Shown piece after piece: positions 34,380 through 46,610 of a stretch of DNA of 64,000 nucleotides. The DNA is from Halichondria panicea. Taxonomy: Eukaryota > Porifera > Demospongiae > Suberitida > Halichondriidae. The first letter of the stretch is position 1; every line of letters begins with the position of its first letter. The stretch is from positions 15,992,198-16,056,197 of the forward strand of contig NC_087377.1 of the NCBI RefSeq assembly GCF_963675165.1. The letters run 5' to 3'. The notes beneath the pieces were generated by a model. That model had not been told where the DNA came from. It made no database searches and saw only the letters and a program-made list of their open reading frames with translations. Both the position numbers and the translations under genes were made by a program.

Positions 34380-36775
34380 TTAATCGCTTCTACAAAAGAA
34401 ATCAACTATTTGAACATAAATACCAAGTAGTTTTGTCTGTCCTCCGGCTACAATGACCTCTCCACTAGGAAGCACTGAGCATGTGCAGCTGTATCGTGCA
34501 GTAGGCAGGTCTCCCACTTTCACCCACCTCCTGGTGTCAGGCTGGTAGAGGTGGATCGATGAACTTGAGTTGTCTCTGTCGTCCCGTCCACCAACGGCTA
34601 ATAGTGACCTCCCAATACTGAGAGGAGCTGAATGCACGAATGGTACTTCCTGTAAGGTCTGCCAGAGAGTGGGTGTGTCCAGGTTGGAAAGGGCCTTTGC
34701 AACGAGTTCAGTGAGGTCGACGTGGTGCACTGTCTTGGTTGCTGCAGTGTGATCGTACCCTCTCATTAGGTAGAGGGTGTTTCCTATGATAGTCGATTTC
34801 AGTGATGATTGTGGGTTAGGTAGTGACTGAGCAATGTACCATCTTCTTGATGCCACGTCCAACACCTCCACAGAGGAGGTACGTTCTTTATCATCACGCC
34901 CACCAGCTACAATGATGTGGTTGTTGAAGGAGACAGCTGTTGAGGAATGACGAGCAATGTTCATTGGTGGGTACGGGTGAGTCCATTCCCCTGACTCAAA
35001 CACTGCAAGCTGATTGGTGCGTTTGTTGTTTCTTGGATCACGTCCTCCCACCAGCACTAGTCGATTAGCGAGTGATGTCATAGCGAACCACATGGCAGTG
35101 TACTCTGGTAGTTTGGTCCATTGATCTTGCTCGAGCTTCATCACTGTACACCCGTCACGACCATTGTCTGCATCACCTCCACCAACATACACCGTGTCAC
35201 CGAACAACACTCTGTACCGAGAAGCTCATCTTGATTGGCATGTCTTTTCCTCTTCTCCATTTCAGAGTGAGTGGAGGTCTCAACTCTCTGGGAGGGGGAC
35301 CCTGAATAATGAATGAGTGTAATTAGGATAGTGTCTACTATAACAAGCGAGTGTTACTTGTAGCAATAATTGCATGCACACTAAATCACTTTCTCTAATT
35401 AGCTTAAGAGGCCACGCCCACCAGTCTAATAGAATGTACAGTACGATTATAAGAGATCAAAGCTTCTACTATAGCTCTGCAATGATATAATGGTGCGTTT
35501 TGTCTCACCTTTCTCTGCTGTTGAATGATGGCGTCTCTCCTGACCAGCTCAGCATCTTTGTGCTTATTCTGTTCCCTGTGTGCCTGTACAGGGGAACGTT
35601 GGTGAAAAAATTCTACAACAGAACGAGACATTCTTCACTAAAGGAAGTACTGTAACATAATTATAGGCACACTCAAAGGGATGTGTAGTTACGGCTTAAC
35701 ACATGAGACAGCATCCATGCATGTTAAGGTACAATACTATTGTTGCTGTGGGAATCTCATTATCACACTACATGTACGCACCTTCTTGACTTGTTCAGTG
35801 TCCTTTGACTCCTTCTTTGTTGCCTCCACTGGGTCCGAGCTTGTTGTTAGGTAAGTATCTAAAATCGATACCAACATTAATAGACGGATATGATTTTTTC
35901 GTTAGGGTTACAGTTAGCTGAAACGTAAAACACATAATATACTTATCATTGACTCACAGATGTCCCTGGCAGATGGTCTCCTCCTCATGTCTTCTTGCAA
36001 ACAACTGTCGATAAGCTTCCTCAACCTGTGTTTGTGAGGTATCTGGGCAACATGGAATGATCGATCTTCCACAGATTTGATCGTCTTCAGCTTGCAAACA
36101 ATCTGTACCATAATCGCCCCAAGAGAGAACACATCCAAGCTATTATCGTAATTATCCTTGTCCAATCGAATAGCCTCGAGAGGTAGATACCCCATACGGT
36201 GACCAACGGCCGTGAGGGTGTGGCTAAGCTTGGAGGGATCGTATAGCCGTGACATGCCAAAGTCGGATATCTTTGCGACAGGCACTGGTCGTGTAAGCTT
36301 CAGCAAAACGTTATCGCCACAGAGGTCACGGTGGATAATCTTCTTGCTGTGAATGTAGGCCAGACCACAAGCCATGTCTTTGGACAGGCTAATTTCACAT
36401 TCGCTAGTGATAGACTCTTCACCAAGGCCGGAGAAATAGGATCTCAGATTGCAATCCATCAGCTCAACAACGAGGATTGTACCACCTGATTTGGGATGCT
36501 TAGTAGTCGACAAATACAGAACAACGTTTGGGTGCTGGAGTGACTGGAGATACTCACACTCACGATCAAATGCTTTGCTAGATTCTTCACTTTTACCGGC
36601 TGGGAAACCTGTCTGCATTTCTACAGCCTCGTAAATCAGAAGTTTGACTGCACAAATCTCGCCCCTGTAGCTGCCTTTGAAGACTGCTCCAAATGCACCT
36701 TTACCGAGAGGTTCGTCTAAGAAAACAGTTAAATCATCGTTGATCTTCTGGCGGTTTTGGTCAACTGTAGAACAT

Positions 36776-36815
<40 letters not shown>

Positions 36816-37239
36816 GGTGTGTGTGTGTGGGTGTGTGTGGGGGGGGTGAATATTATAGCAGCTAACGAACTAAGCATTATGACTGTATGATTCCTGTGCT
36901 GAACTAGTGCTTACCCTCTGACTTCACATCAGTAGGATTGCTTGCATCAGTAGACTGTAGATGATCTTTCTCGATGGTATTAGCTATGTCAACGTGGCCC
37001 ACAATGGGACTGGACAAAGCTTTGACAACATCTTCCCAGCGTCTCTCTTCACCTTTCAGCCATTCTTTCAAACCCTCACGATAGCATTCATCAGGATTGT
37101 CTCGCCATTTCGTACCAATACTGTCGATGGTATCCGAGGGTACGTCAAGAATAAGCAAGATGTTTCGCCACTTAATTCGAGCATTAAACGTGACGAGGTA
37201 CAATTTCTTTAGATCTGCTATTGTGAGATAGTCAGACAT
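34380..37239 (-). pseudogene. Death-kinase-kelch, copy D (kelch frameshift)
   Basis: Exons: Death 37239-36915, kinase 36764-35958, linker 35858-35778, coiled coil 35612-35509, kelch 35301-34380. Splice phases hold through the coiled coil. The kelch exon lacks two bases near 35203 (CCGAACAAC against CCGATAACAAC), which shifts the frame early in the first blade; the rest is open from MLFGDTVYVGGG. A Death-kinase protein with only the start of kelch is the expected product. The kinase N-lobe resembles copy F, while the C-lobe and downstream exons are almost the same as copy C. Confidence 0.65.
36777..36843. repeat. GT microsatellite in Death-kinase intron (D)
   Basis: Interrupted TG repeat ending in a G run. 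Confidence 0.9.
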
Positions 37240-37345
37240 CTTCTCTGTAGAGTGTGGAATAAGATAAACAATGATATGAAGGTCATGTAATTATGTATAA
37301 ATATTTGGTGTGTGCAAATTATATCATCAAAACCATGTACCGTAG
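37240..37345. promoter_or_regulatory. Left part of the unit 5 divergent spacer
   Basis: The shared spacer is interrupted here by the 5.4-kb transposon and resumes at 42759-42864 and 43616-43760. The insertions move the copy D start about 6 kb away from the u5 start. One intact CACGTG remains at 43699-43704, and the second is CACACG. Confidence 0.5.
37337..37345 (+). repeat. Target duplication, left flank
   Basis: GTACCGTAG, repeated exactly at 42759-42767. The uninterrupted site with one copy is visible near 17354 and 27081. Confidence 0.9.
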
Positions 37346-37576
37346 TAGTTGGGCGGAGCCCGACCGTCCCTGACGGGAGGTCGGGTTGCAAGCCTATCTG
37401 AGATTTGTTCTACGTGTGTTTTTGTAACAAGTATGAATATCATTAATTTTCAAGTGGGTGTTAAACCACCTTAACCGCGCAACACCCGCTGAATGAGTGC
37501 ACATGTGAATTAGAGATTGCTCTTAGAAAACTGAAGACAAGCTAGTAGGGATAGATGATCTACACCACTCTGAGTA

Positions 37577-40500
37577 ATGTATTGCCTTGGATGTGGCAGT
37601 GACATAGCTGATAAACTGAAGGACAGCCGGAATGTGAACACCTCAAGCTCTGAAAACGTTGCAGCAGTATGGAAAGCATTCTTAGAAAATGAAGACCAGC
37701 AGGCTGCAGATGTCGACAGCATCCTCAATGGTGGAGACAGCCAAAGAGTGCCCAAGATGTGCAAGAATTGCTTCTATTCTTACAATAGGTACACCAAACT
37801 TCATGACAAACTCCAAGAAAACATTAGAAAGGCCGCTGATGTTTTGGAACTACAACTCCCACTGCCAAAGAAACGTAAGCTTGATAGTTCACTGTCTTGG
37901 CAAACAACTAGGGCTCAGCCATCAGGATCTAGCACCCAGTCCCCTGAAGTTGCGGTGGGTGCCATTAATATTCATTTTATAAGTCATTAAGTCTAGTTAT
38001 TTTTACAGATTAAAGTGTGTTACAAAACTCCAAAAACATTCCTGCTCACTCCTAGCCGAAAACACATAGGAAAAGCTATTGCTCGTAAAAGCAGAAAAAA
38101 AGTTGCTATGGAGGCCTTAAAAGACCCAACCACCAGAAAATACTTATTGAAGATGGTCGGGATAGAATTGGCCAAAGAAGTGAAATGTATGTCATCAGAG
38201 AGTGCTAACTCTATCTTGCAGAGCCAGAATCCTGATGACCTTAGACAATTCAGCTGGGAAATGCTACTGAACGAGCTCTCTATGTTTGCCCCTGTGTTGA
38301 GACAACTCCTGGATTTAGCCACTAACACCAGAGTCCGCCGTTCCAACACTGATGCTGTCATTGGGATGTGTGCAGCCATCCTTATCAACCATCGCAATCC
38401 AAAGATGAATTTGGTCCAACGAAGCAATGCCCTGGTTCTGTATGCTGGTCACAGCTCAAAGCAGGTGATTAAAACGTTCCCACGCCAAGTTGTCTAAAAG
38501 AACGCTATAGATTGCCATTTTCACTTAATTTCAAATCTGCCCGGGAACGAGGCTATAGTATAATTATAATTACCGATATACAGACTGAGATTACTTTGTT
38601 TGCGAACGGTCGTATACTGTATAGGTCTATCAGCGACTACAGAGGTTAAATGTGACTGTATCACACTCTTCTGTGATTCGAATGCTAGACAAAGTTGGCG
38701 AAGGGTTTGATGCTCAGGTTAAGGAATGGAGAGATCGCCTTGTATCCACACTGGACAGTGGCAATGAAATTGTAAGAAATTTGTAATTATTAATTCTTTT
38801 TAAAAAATATTATACAGCAAATTCAGAGAGCCCCCTGGATCACTTGTGAGAATGACGATATTGATCGGCCCACAGCATCCACCAGTGATGATTCGGACAC
38901 GGACTCAGATTCTGACTCATCGTGGAAGAATTACTCACCCATCACCTCTGGGTCAGAAGACGAAGGTGATGATGATCTCAGGAGCAACTCCTCTTCAAGT
39001 GATGTGAGTAATTTTGACAGCAGTGATGAAGAAGATACTCCAAGTAACCTTCCTACTTCTGGACCTCTTCACCAGGGCTCAACTTCTAACGCACCACAAA
39101 CTGGAAATATGGCAGGCGTCACATCCAATAAACACACTAAGCAGCAAGGTGCACATGCATGCATTATGTATACTTTTTACTTTGTGTTTTTGCATATAGA
39201 TCATCCAACAATGTACCATTTGGTTGGTGATAATGTGGACAAAGGAATAAAACAGCGGTATATGAGAGTTGGTACCAGTAAGCCGGATGATATTCACTAC
39301 TTCCACTCCTATGCTGTCGGTGACCGAATTGACTTCATGAATCTCAGTGACCAAGTTATTCCGACTCTACAGCAAAATTCTGAACAAGTTGCTGTTTCCT
39401 TATTACCAACATCTGACGATGATCTCGCTCTTCGTAACAACATGTGTATTCTCATGTCCAGAATCCTCTACGAAAACATGGGATTCTTCAATCTAGCTTT
39501 TGATGGTGTCGTAGATTGGCACATCAAGCATCAATTCTATGACGAGATGTCAACAAAGTCAAAAGTGGTTAGTAAGACATTTTATTGTGCTTAAACAGGT
39601 TTTTTAATCTTAACTACAATTTTCACACATTCATTAGCACCCTCTCGGAATTCTACCTAAAGACGAAAACAAAACCGAGCACATGATTGACATAATGTCT
39701 GATTTACAGCAATATGTTCCTATGGTGGAGATGGTCAAGGACTTCTATATTCCAACTATAGCCAGGACTGTGCCAGTGGTGACTGCTCGAGCTTATCTCT
39801 TACACTTTGCAGGGGACCAAAAGACTGCGGCTAGGGCGAGAGGAGCACAGAAGGCCAAAGTGAATGAAGTGTCTCCTTCCGGCCAACTGGTTGGATTAGT
39901 CCCTGTTGCAACTGATTGGCACACAAAAGTGATATTGTTGAATGTAAGGTGCTAATATTTATATATAGGGTTTGTAAATATTCACCTCTTTCGATACAGG
40001 TTATCTGGAAGTTTTTCTACTCTTACAATTCATCAGGAGACCATGGTACACTCTACCAGATCCGCAACAAGCTGAATCGCACAAATGTGGTGAAGAGTCC
40101 CAAAAAAGATGTCAATGCCTGTGAAGACTTCATTGAGATAGTGACTGACAGTCTTGTTGTTGTTGCCGCTCTTGCTACCTTTCAACTAAAGTCTGCAAAT
40201 GACACCCCTGTTGAATCCTTCCTTCCGACGGATATTTGGACTCTGTCTGACAGTGAGAGACGCGAGTGCTTGATAAAGCTCTGTGAAAAGGTCTATGACA
40301 AATTCGTGCATTTCAGCTACAACACGAGTGTGAGAGTGTTAACAGGTGATGATCAAGTGTGTGAGTACTCAGTGCAGCTGTTGCGTCTTGGATGCTTCTA
40401 CATGGAGTTCAAAGATGCTATTAGGGAAGGTGATGGTGAGCGTGTGTTGAGGTGCTGGAAGTACATGATACCCATATTTTCGGCTTCTGGGAACAGGAAC

Positions 40501-40983
40501 TACGCTTGCGAGGCAGCAAACCTCCTTTTACAACACAAGTACACACTTTCCCCTAGATTGTCAGCACAGCTTATGTGGAGTCGTTTTGTGAATACCACTG
40601 GCCGACCTGGGAAGAACATTCCTGTAGACCTACACATGGAGCACCTAAATAAGATAGCTAAAGGCGCTATTCGATTTCAGGGCTCCAATCGATCAATAAA
40701 AGCGATTAAACGAATTGGCAGAGCAATTGGGACACTTTCTCCAATGCTTGACAACTTTGACTCTGTCAACCATGTTACTACTACATCCAGCAGACAAAGA
40801 AAGCCTAATTCACAGAAGGACATCCATGTGGTAGTCAATGAACTTGTAGAAAGTCAATCATTTGTTATAATACGCAAGGGAAGAAAGCATCGTAAATTTT
40901 CCCATCCAAAGGATGTTTTGAATGGCAAAGAGAAGAAAACAATCGTTGACTGGCTTATGAGTAAATTGCCTACCTCCTTTTGA
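37577..40983 (+). CDS. DUF6589-like putative transposase
   Basis: Seven exons in consistent phase: 37577-37954, 38009-38464, 38625-38771, 38818-39148, 39200-39567, 39638-39943, 40000-40983, giving 989 residues. It starts with a candidate zinc knuckle (YCLGCGSDI ... CKNCF). An acidic Ser/Asp-rich region near residues 330-400 is followed by a conserved-looking core beginning GDNVDKGIKQRYMRVG and HYFHSYAVGDRIDF. The GDNVD...HYFHSYAVKDR pattern is what I associate with DUF6589 proteins of transposon origin. Which acidic residues form the active site cannot be decided from one sequence. The start was chosen as the first ATG preceding the CxxC motif. Confidence 0.65.
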
Positions 40984-41066
40984 TTGAACCTTGGACTTTA
41001 CTCAAAACTTATTATTTTATTGGCCTCATGCTTCAATTCATTATTTTGTTGATCAACATTAATTGA

Positions 41067-42557
41067 TTAGTTGTTGAATAACAGAAATGAATGAAGATTT
41101 GCTTTACAATAACCACAAACACAAGAATGTGCACATATATCACAGCACATGCACTTAAAGACAATACTAATGGGACTACTGTAGTTATCCATATTTCCAA
41201 AAAGGGCATCTCGTCTACACAGAGTCATGTTGGACACATACGTCTTAATTTCATCATCAACAGGGTGGTATGTTCTCGACTTCAACAGGGTGGCCATTGA
41301 TGTTTTACCATCCCTTCCAGCCCGTCCAGTCTCTTGCAAATAGCTACTAATATCATCACATAGCCCCACATGAACAATTTGCCTGACATCGGGACAATCA
41401 ACACCCATCCCAAAGGCTACAGTTGCAACAACAATCCTCAGATTTCCATCAATTTTAAATAAACGTAAAATTTGCGACTTGTGATTGGAGTCTGTCACAC
41501 TGGTAAACATGTCAACCAAACGGAATTCTGGGATATCAGGTGCATCTTCTGGAATGGTAAACGCTGATCCTAGATGATACTTCAGAAAAATGTATATGTC
41601 TGCACACATTCCAAATGACTGTCCATAGATGATGGTCTTTGGAAATTTAGAACTTTGTACCTTGAGTTTGTCAGCCAATGCTCTGAACGTTTCTTCCACA
41701 CTCTTAAATGACCCCACTGAATAGATCAGATTTGGTTTAGTTGGGTACCTTGTGAGAACGTATGGGTTCCTTAACCCTATTGCACGACTCACTGCTAAAC
41801 GGTCACTTCGAGTGGCAGTCGCTGTCAGAGCCATCACACGTACAGCTGGTGGAATTAGGCTGCGTACTTCACCAATTCGTTTCAGTACATGACGGAAAGT
41901 GTCACCCCTAAATATTCAGAATGAAGGGTTAATCACAGCACACGAACGTAAAGTACCATAAACCTTACCATTTCTTAACACAATGAGCCTCATCAATCAC
42001 GAATGCTTTGAGCCTATTTGCATACACCTCCGCTTGTATGACTCTTCTCCACCTATTATTAATAATTATCATCTCAGGTGTGAAAAACACCAACTGGTAC
42101 TCTCCCCGCTCAACTCCAGACTGAATTCTGCTGTCAGTAATTTCACCAGAGATGTAGGTACTGGAGAGACCTTTACTCAAATACGTTGCTACCTGCATGC
42201 ATGTATAATGTGCAGATCATCTTGAAACCTTCATCATGCACACATCTATTTAAGTACTACAATTAACAACAACTTACACCATTTAGAATCTACCTGGTCT
42301 TTCATGATGGCTAAAAGAGGAGTCACAACCACCACAATTGAATGCCCTACTTCCTTCTTCAAGATCTTGTCAAGGGCTACTGGCAAGCAGGCATAACACA
42401 AGCTCTTTCCAAAGCCGGTTGGAAGAACAGCAAACACATCTCGACCTTCAATAAAAGCCAGAACTATATCAACTTGTTCAGGCTTCATGACAGGGTAGCC
42501 CAACTCTTTGGAAGCCTCAATGACACACTCCCTAATAAACTCTGATCTCTCCATCAT
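41067..42557 (-). CDS. RecQ-like DNA helicase of the transposon
   Basis: Three exons, 42557-42297, 42192-41969 and 41907-41067, in phase, giving 441 residues. Superfamily 2 motifs in order: Walker A LPTGFGKSLCYACLP, TPLLAIMKDQV, DEAH within FVIDEAHCVKKWGDTFR, ALTATAT, VATVAFGMGVDCPDV and QETGRAGRDG. A Cys-rich zinc-binding-like tail follows (CMCCDICAHSCVCGYC). There is no visible HRDC or nuclease domain, so it is shorter than cellular RecQ proteins. Being inside the inverted repeats and convergent with the transposase suggests a role in element replication or excision. Confidence 0.85.
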
Positions 42558-42864
42558 CAACTAGCTCTGGTCTACTATTACTGCGTTGCGGTTGCACTGC
42601 AGCATTGTGGTGTTGCACTTAAGAGAGTAATTAACTGGGTGTGGTAATGGTCTAGAATCTGCAATCTGATTGGGCGCCACTATAGTGGCGCTAGAACAAA
42701 TCCCAGATAGGCTTGCAACCCGACCTCCCGTCAGGGACGGTCGGGCTCCGCCCAACTAGTACCGTAGATCTATATGCAGAAAATAAAACAGTGCTGTCTG
42801 CACTTACTGATAATAATCCAGAGCTACAGTATCTTCCTTCACAGCTTGATACCAGGCACGATAC

Positions 42865-43615
42865 TAGTTGGGCGGAGTCCAACCAACGCTTCGCTCATGG
42901 TTGGGTATCAGTACATGTAGCAGTTTTGTTCCCACTGCAAGAAATTTGCAGCCCAATCAGATTGCTGCGTTAAAGTGGGAAACCTTACAGCTCAATTTAG
43001 CTGACAAGGCGAGCTGGGACACTGTATTTCTCTGGAGAATGCAGAAACAGCTCCTGCTGGATATCTAGGCTACTAGAAAAGAAGCATAGTCTATCCTAGC
43101 ATCTATGAATGAAGCTTGAACAGTATGTATTAATTAATTAAAAGGACTTGTCTTTGTTTTAAGTTTTGTTGTGCTACCAATAAGATTAGATCATTAGTTT
43201 GGACAAAACCTGTGTTATGTATGCCTTCTTTGGTCTTCGAAAAGCTTCTCAGAAGCCTTGGGGTAGTCTTATAGCTGGCTGTACCTCTCCTTGTGCTAGA
43301 TGTCTAACTATTATGAAAAAGTTTATTTCTGCCTGTACTAAATCTTATATTACAGGCTAAAGTATTCTTCTACTTTCTCTAAGAGTCTGAGGTCTTTCTT
43401 GAATTCCAAAACAACTATAGCTAGATCCAGTCAGCTAGAATAGCCATCCAAATAGTTAATTGATTTCTTTATATCGCACCCCTGAGCCATGTGGTTGTCA
43501 GCCACTTAAAGATTAAACAATATTCATACTCTGTCTCAAGTACCGGTGGAACAAAACTGCTACGTGTACTGATACCCAACCCAGAGCGCAGCGTTGGTTG
43601 GACTCCGCCCAACTA
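42865..43615. mobile_element. 751-bp non-autonomous relative of the 5.4-kb element
   Basis: Ends TAGTTGGGCGGAGTCCAACC and its complement, sharing the first 13 bases with the large element. GCACGATAC flanks it on both sides (42856-42864 and 43616-43624), an exact 9-base duplication; the single-copy site is near 8000 and 17440. No substantial ORF. It is probably mobilised by the same enzyme type. Confidence 0.85.
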
Positions 43616-43924
43616 GCACGATACAGAAATACAGGACAACAGCTAGCTCAGCTACAACAAGACCCTCCCTCTTTCTCTGCAGAATAAACAATAGCTGTCA
43701 CGTGCGATAACACTGCTAAACCACACGGCTGGTCTTTCACTTCCATAGCTAGCTAGAGCTAGAGAGAAGAAGAAATTGTGCTGTCAATTTTGAAGCTCTG
43801 AGCAAGTGGTCAAACTATTTGTCTGTATTGGTGGAGGCTGAAGACATGAGTCCATGGACAGGGACTACTGAGGAACCTTCATCAAGAACATTAACAAGGT
43901 ACAGTTATTCATTAATATTAAATT

Positions 43925-44205
43925 ACAAAGCGAGAGGTCATTTCTTTTTGGAGGTTGAGAAAAATTCCTGGTGTTGAATATTTAGAGGGTCGCATCTAAT
44001 TGGAGGTTACTCTACTATCCTCGATTATAGGATGCTTAAAATTATATTGTTTCTAGCGGCCTGGAATCGAGGCTGTGGTTTGACCTCTATTTAGGACGCA
44101 ACATAAAAATATAATTGTCACACGCAGCAGTTGCTACTTTTAGAGGTCAAAATATTACCTAAGATTGAGAGTGTCGCATATTTGGAGGGTCACCTTAAAT
44201 TGAAT
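43925..44205. repeat. ~300-bp MITE-like repeat (unit 5)
   Basis: Copy of the intron repeat described at 8290-8585. Confidence 0.5.
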
Positions 44206-45783
44206 AAGTACGGTACTTGTGTATAATGTGTAGTTGGTTATAATGTGGACCCTAACTTTGGTCTTGTGCATGATACCAGGTATGTACCCACACAGAGTTC
44301 ACACCAAGTAACATAAAAGCAAACACTTAAAAACTGTTTTAATACAGAGATACTACACGTAGGGACAGAGCCGACCGACGTGGAGACGGTTACTATCGCT
44401 ACTGAAGAGGTGGTACCCAGTTCACAGTTTGAGATAGAGATAAGTGAGATAGAGATAAGTCAGAGTGATGATGGGGAGAGTGTGGAGCAGCTACAGGCCA
44501 GTGACTTGGGCCCTAACTTTGGCCTTGTGCATGATACCCAGGTAACACACACACACACAGTTCATACCAAGTAACATATAAAAACTAGCACTTAAAAACG
44601 CTTTTTTAAAGTGTCTGGCTTCTAAGACTTTTCGTTTTTGTACTATTTTCGCTTTCGTATTACATGGTTAGAATTTGCATGATGGTAACTACCTCCCAAA
44701 TAACGAACACACACACACACACACACTTGTTGTTCCCGCCCACTCACACAGGAGGTCCACACGCTAACTAGCGATGATGGTTTGCCCTCTGACATGACCT
44801 CTGAGGATGGCTCCACCCTCAACGCTATAGGCCACGCCCTCATCCAGATGCAGCAAGGTGGACAGACCACCCCCTCATCTCAGTTCCTCATCACTAGGAG
44901 CACATCATCTGGTTCAGAGTCTGGCCAAAAATTAATGGTGAATAAAGAAGACCAAATTTATCAGTGTGCTTTTTGGCCAAATCCAAAAGTTATAGTCCTC
45001 GATAAGTTATCCAAGTGCTTGTACGTACTAATTACATGTAGAACCATGAGTATTATTGCTAATGTTTGATATAAAATAATTATAAAATAAGGTTTCTTGG
45101 AAGTGGTGTTGAAAAATAGTCAGTTTTTACTATGTTGTTGTGTGTGTTCAGGTCCTCTGTATGTGATGATCCCACCATCCAGTAGTGCTGAGATACTGCA
45201 TGCAATGGGTCGACCTATAGCACCCAAGATGAGCGGGATATCAACTATGGACTATCACACGGCCGACCCCATCATTCAAATGCAGTTGTGAGTACACAGT
45301 TCATGTGATTGCCTACCTTGCATAACATGTATGACAGTATGTTAGGAAAAGCATCATTCTTGTTACATACAGTATTACTAGAATATTTTGCTGTTGGTGA
45401 AAAACCTTTGCAAATCAGCCAAATCGGCAACCCTTTGCGATCTAACTATTGCGTTCTGGCAAGGATCGTGTGTATTTACCCAAAATTAGGTTTTGCAATT
45501 TTATTGTTTAAAAATTCGCATAATTATGCTCGTAAAACATTCTAGTAATACGGTAACTGTGAGGAGTGTTGTTATTATGGTGGTTGGTTTGCAGGTCTGG
45601 GGATATGGCGGCCAACAGGGAAGCTCAGAGGAAGGCTACACACAATGAAGGTGCTGCAAATTCAATACTGAAAGTTAGAGTGTACAACAGATGTACATGT
45701 ACGTACGTGGTCATAATCAAATAGAAGCATTTCCCACAAAGTACAGTTACGAAGCTTTAACATCAAATCTGCCACTTCTAAAA

Positions 45784-46610
45784 CTAGTGTTCAAGCTGGT
45801 GCTGTGCTAATGCCTCTCGCCATGTTTTTGCTTTCGCTCAAAAGTATTAGAGTGTTATCTATAATGAATTTTATATTAAAGTTAGCTTATCTATATAAAG
45901 TCACTGAGAAGAAAAGACTTATTTACATGCATCTATTGTTGTTATTTATTGTATTATGTGGCTTACCAGGACCTCAAGAAAGAAGAAAATTGATTCAGTG
46001 TATATAATATCTAAGAAGAAAAGACCTGTGTACATGCATATTGTTATCTATATTGTTATATGGTAGTGTTTTGTGGCTTACCAGGCCCTCAAGACAAAGA
46101 TGATTCTGCCAGGAGAATCTGGATCTGGTCTTGGATATCACATGGGGAGTGAGCGCGCATGCGCATTACATCCACAGGAATAATTAAAGGGTGTGTCCAA
46201 AGAGATAAATGGCTACTGCTAGCTAGCTGTTTTAACAGCTATTTTCTGAGTATTGTAGCTAACAAAAAGCTAGCGCTTTAGTGCAAGGCTAACTCATATG
46301 TTGAATAGAAAGTTTGTGAGGACAGATGATGCTATGAAAGATTCTGAAGAGACTGCAACAGCCTCAACAGCCTTCAATGTGAGTCAAACTAGCCATAACT
46401 CGAGAAAGAAGCTTTAGTTTGCTAATCCAAGAATCAAAATCCAAGAGAACGTGGCTAGAAGCCTATAGAAGCTGTTAGTTTTCGTCGCATTGCAACCGTT
46501 GAGCAGTTATAGCTGGAATACACACACAGACAGTACAGACAGACAGACAGACAGACAGACACACACAGTCAGCTTTACCGTATCTCTCGTGCGGCTACGC
46601 CTCGAGGCAT
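45784..46610 (+). mobile_element. ~820-bp interspersed element, copy in u5
   Basis: Same intron and orientation as the copies at 1662 and 20990. Its internal GACA microsatellite is expanded (about 46525-46560). Confidence 0.7.

Larger units (their letters stand above)
37346..42758. mobile_element. 5.4-kb autonomous inverted-repeat DNA transposon
   Basis: Terminal inverted repeats of about 66 bases start TAGTTGGGCGGAGCCCGACC and differ at one visible base. Each end also holds an internal foldback (CCGACC...GGTCGGG). A 9-base duplication, GTACCGTAG, flanks it. Inside are two converging multi-exon genes: a DUF6589-like transposase candidate on the plus strand and a RecQ-like helicase on the minus strand, with stop codons 84 bases apart. 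Both appear intact, so the element may be recent. I cannot assign it to a named superfamily with confidence. Confidence 0.85.

Noticed and set aside
36777-36843. CRISPR-like or tandem array
   Set aside because: It is a plain dinucleotide microsatellite; no spacer-repeat structure was seen anywhere in the window.
37346-42758. Helitron
   Set aside because: Despite the helicase, there are long terminal inverted repeats and a 9-base target duplication, and no Rep motif.
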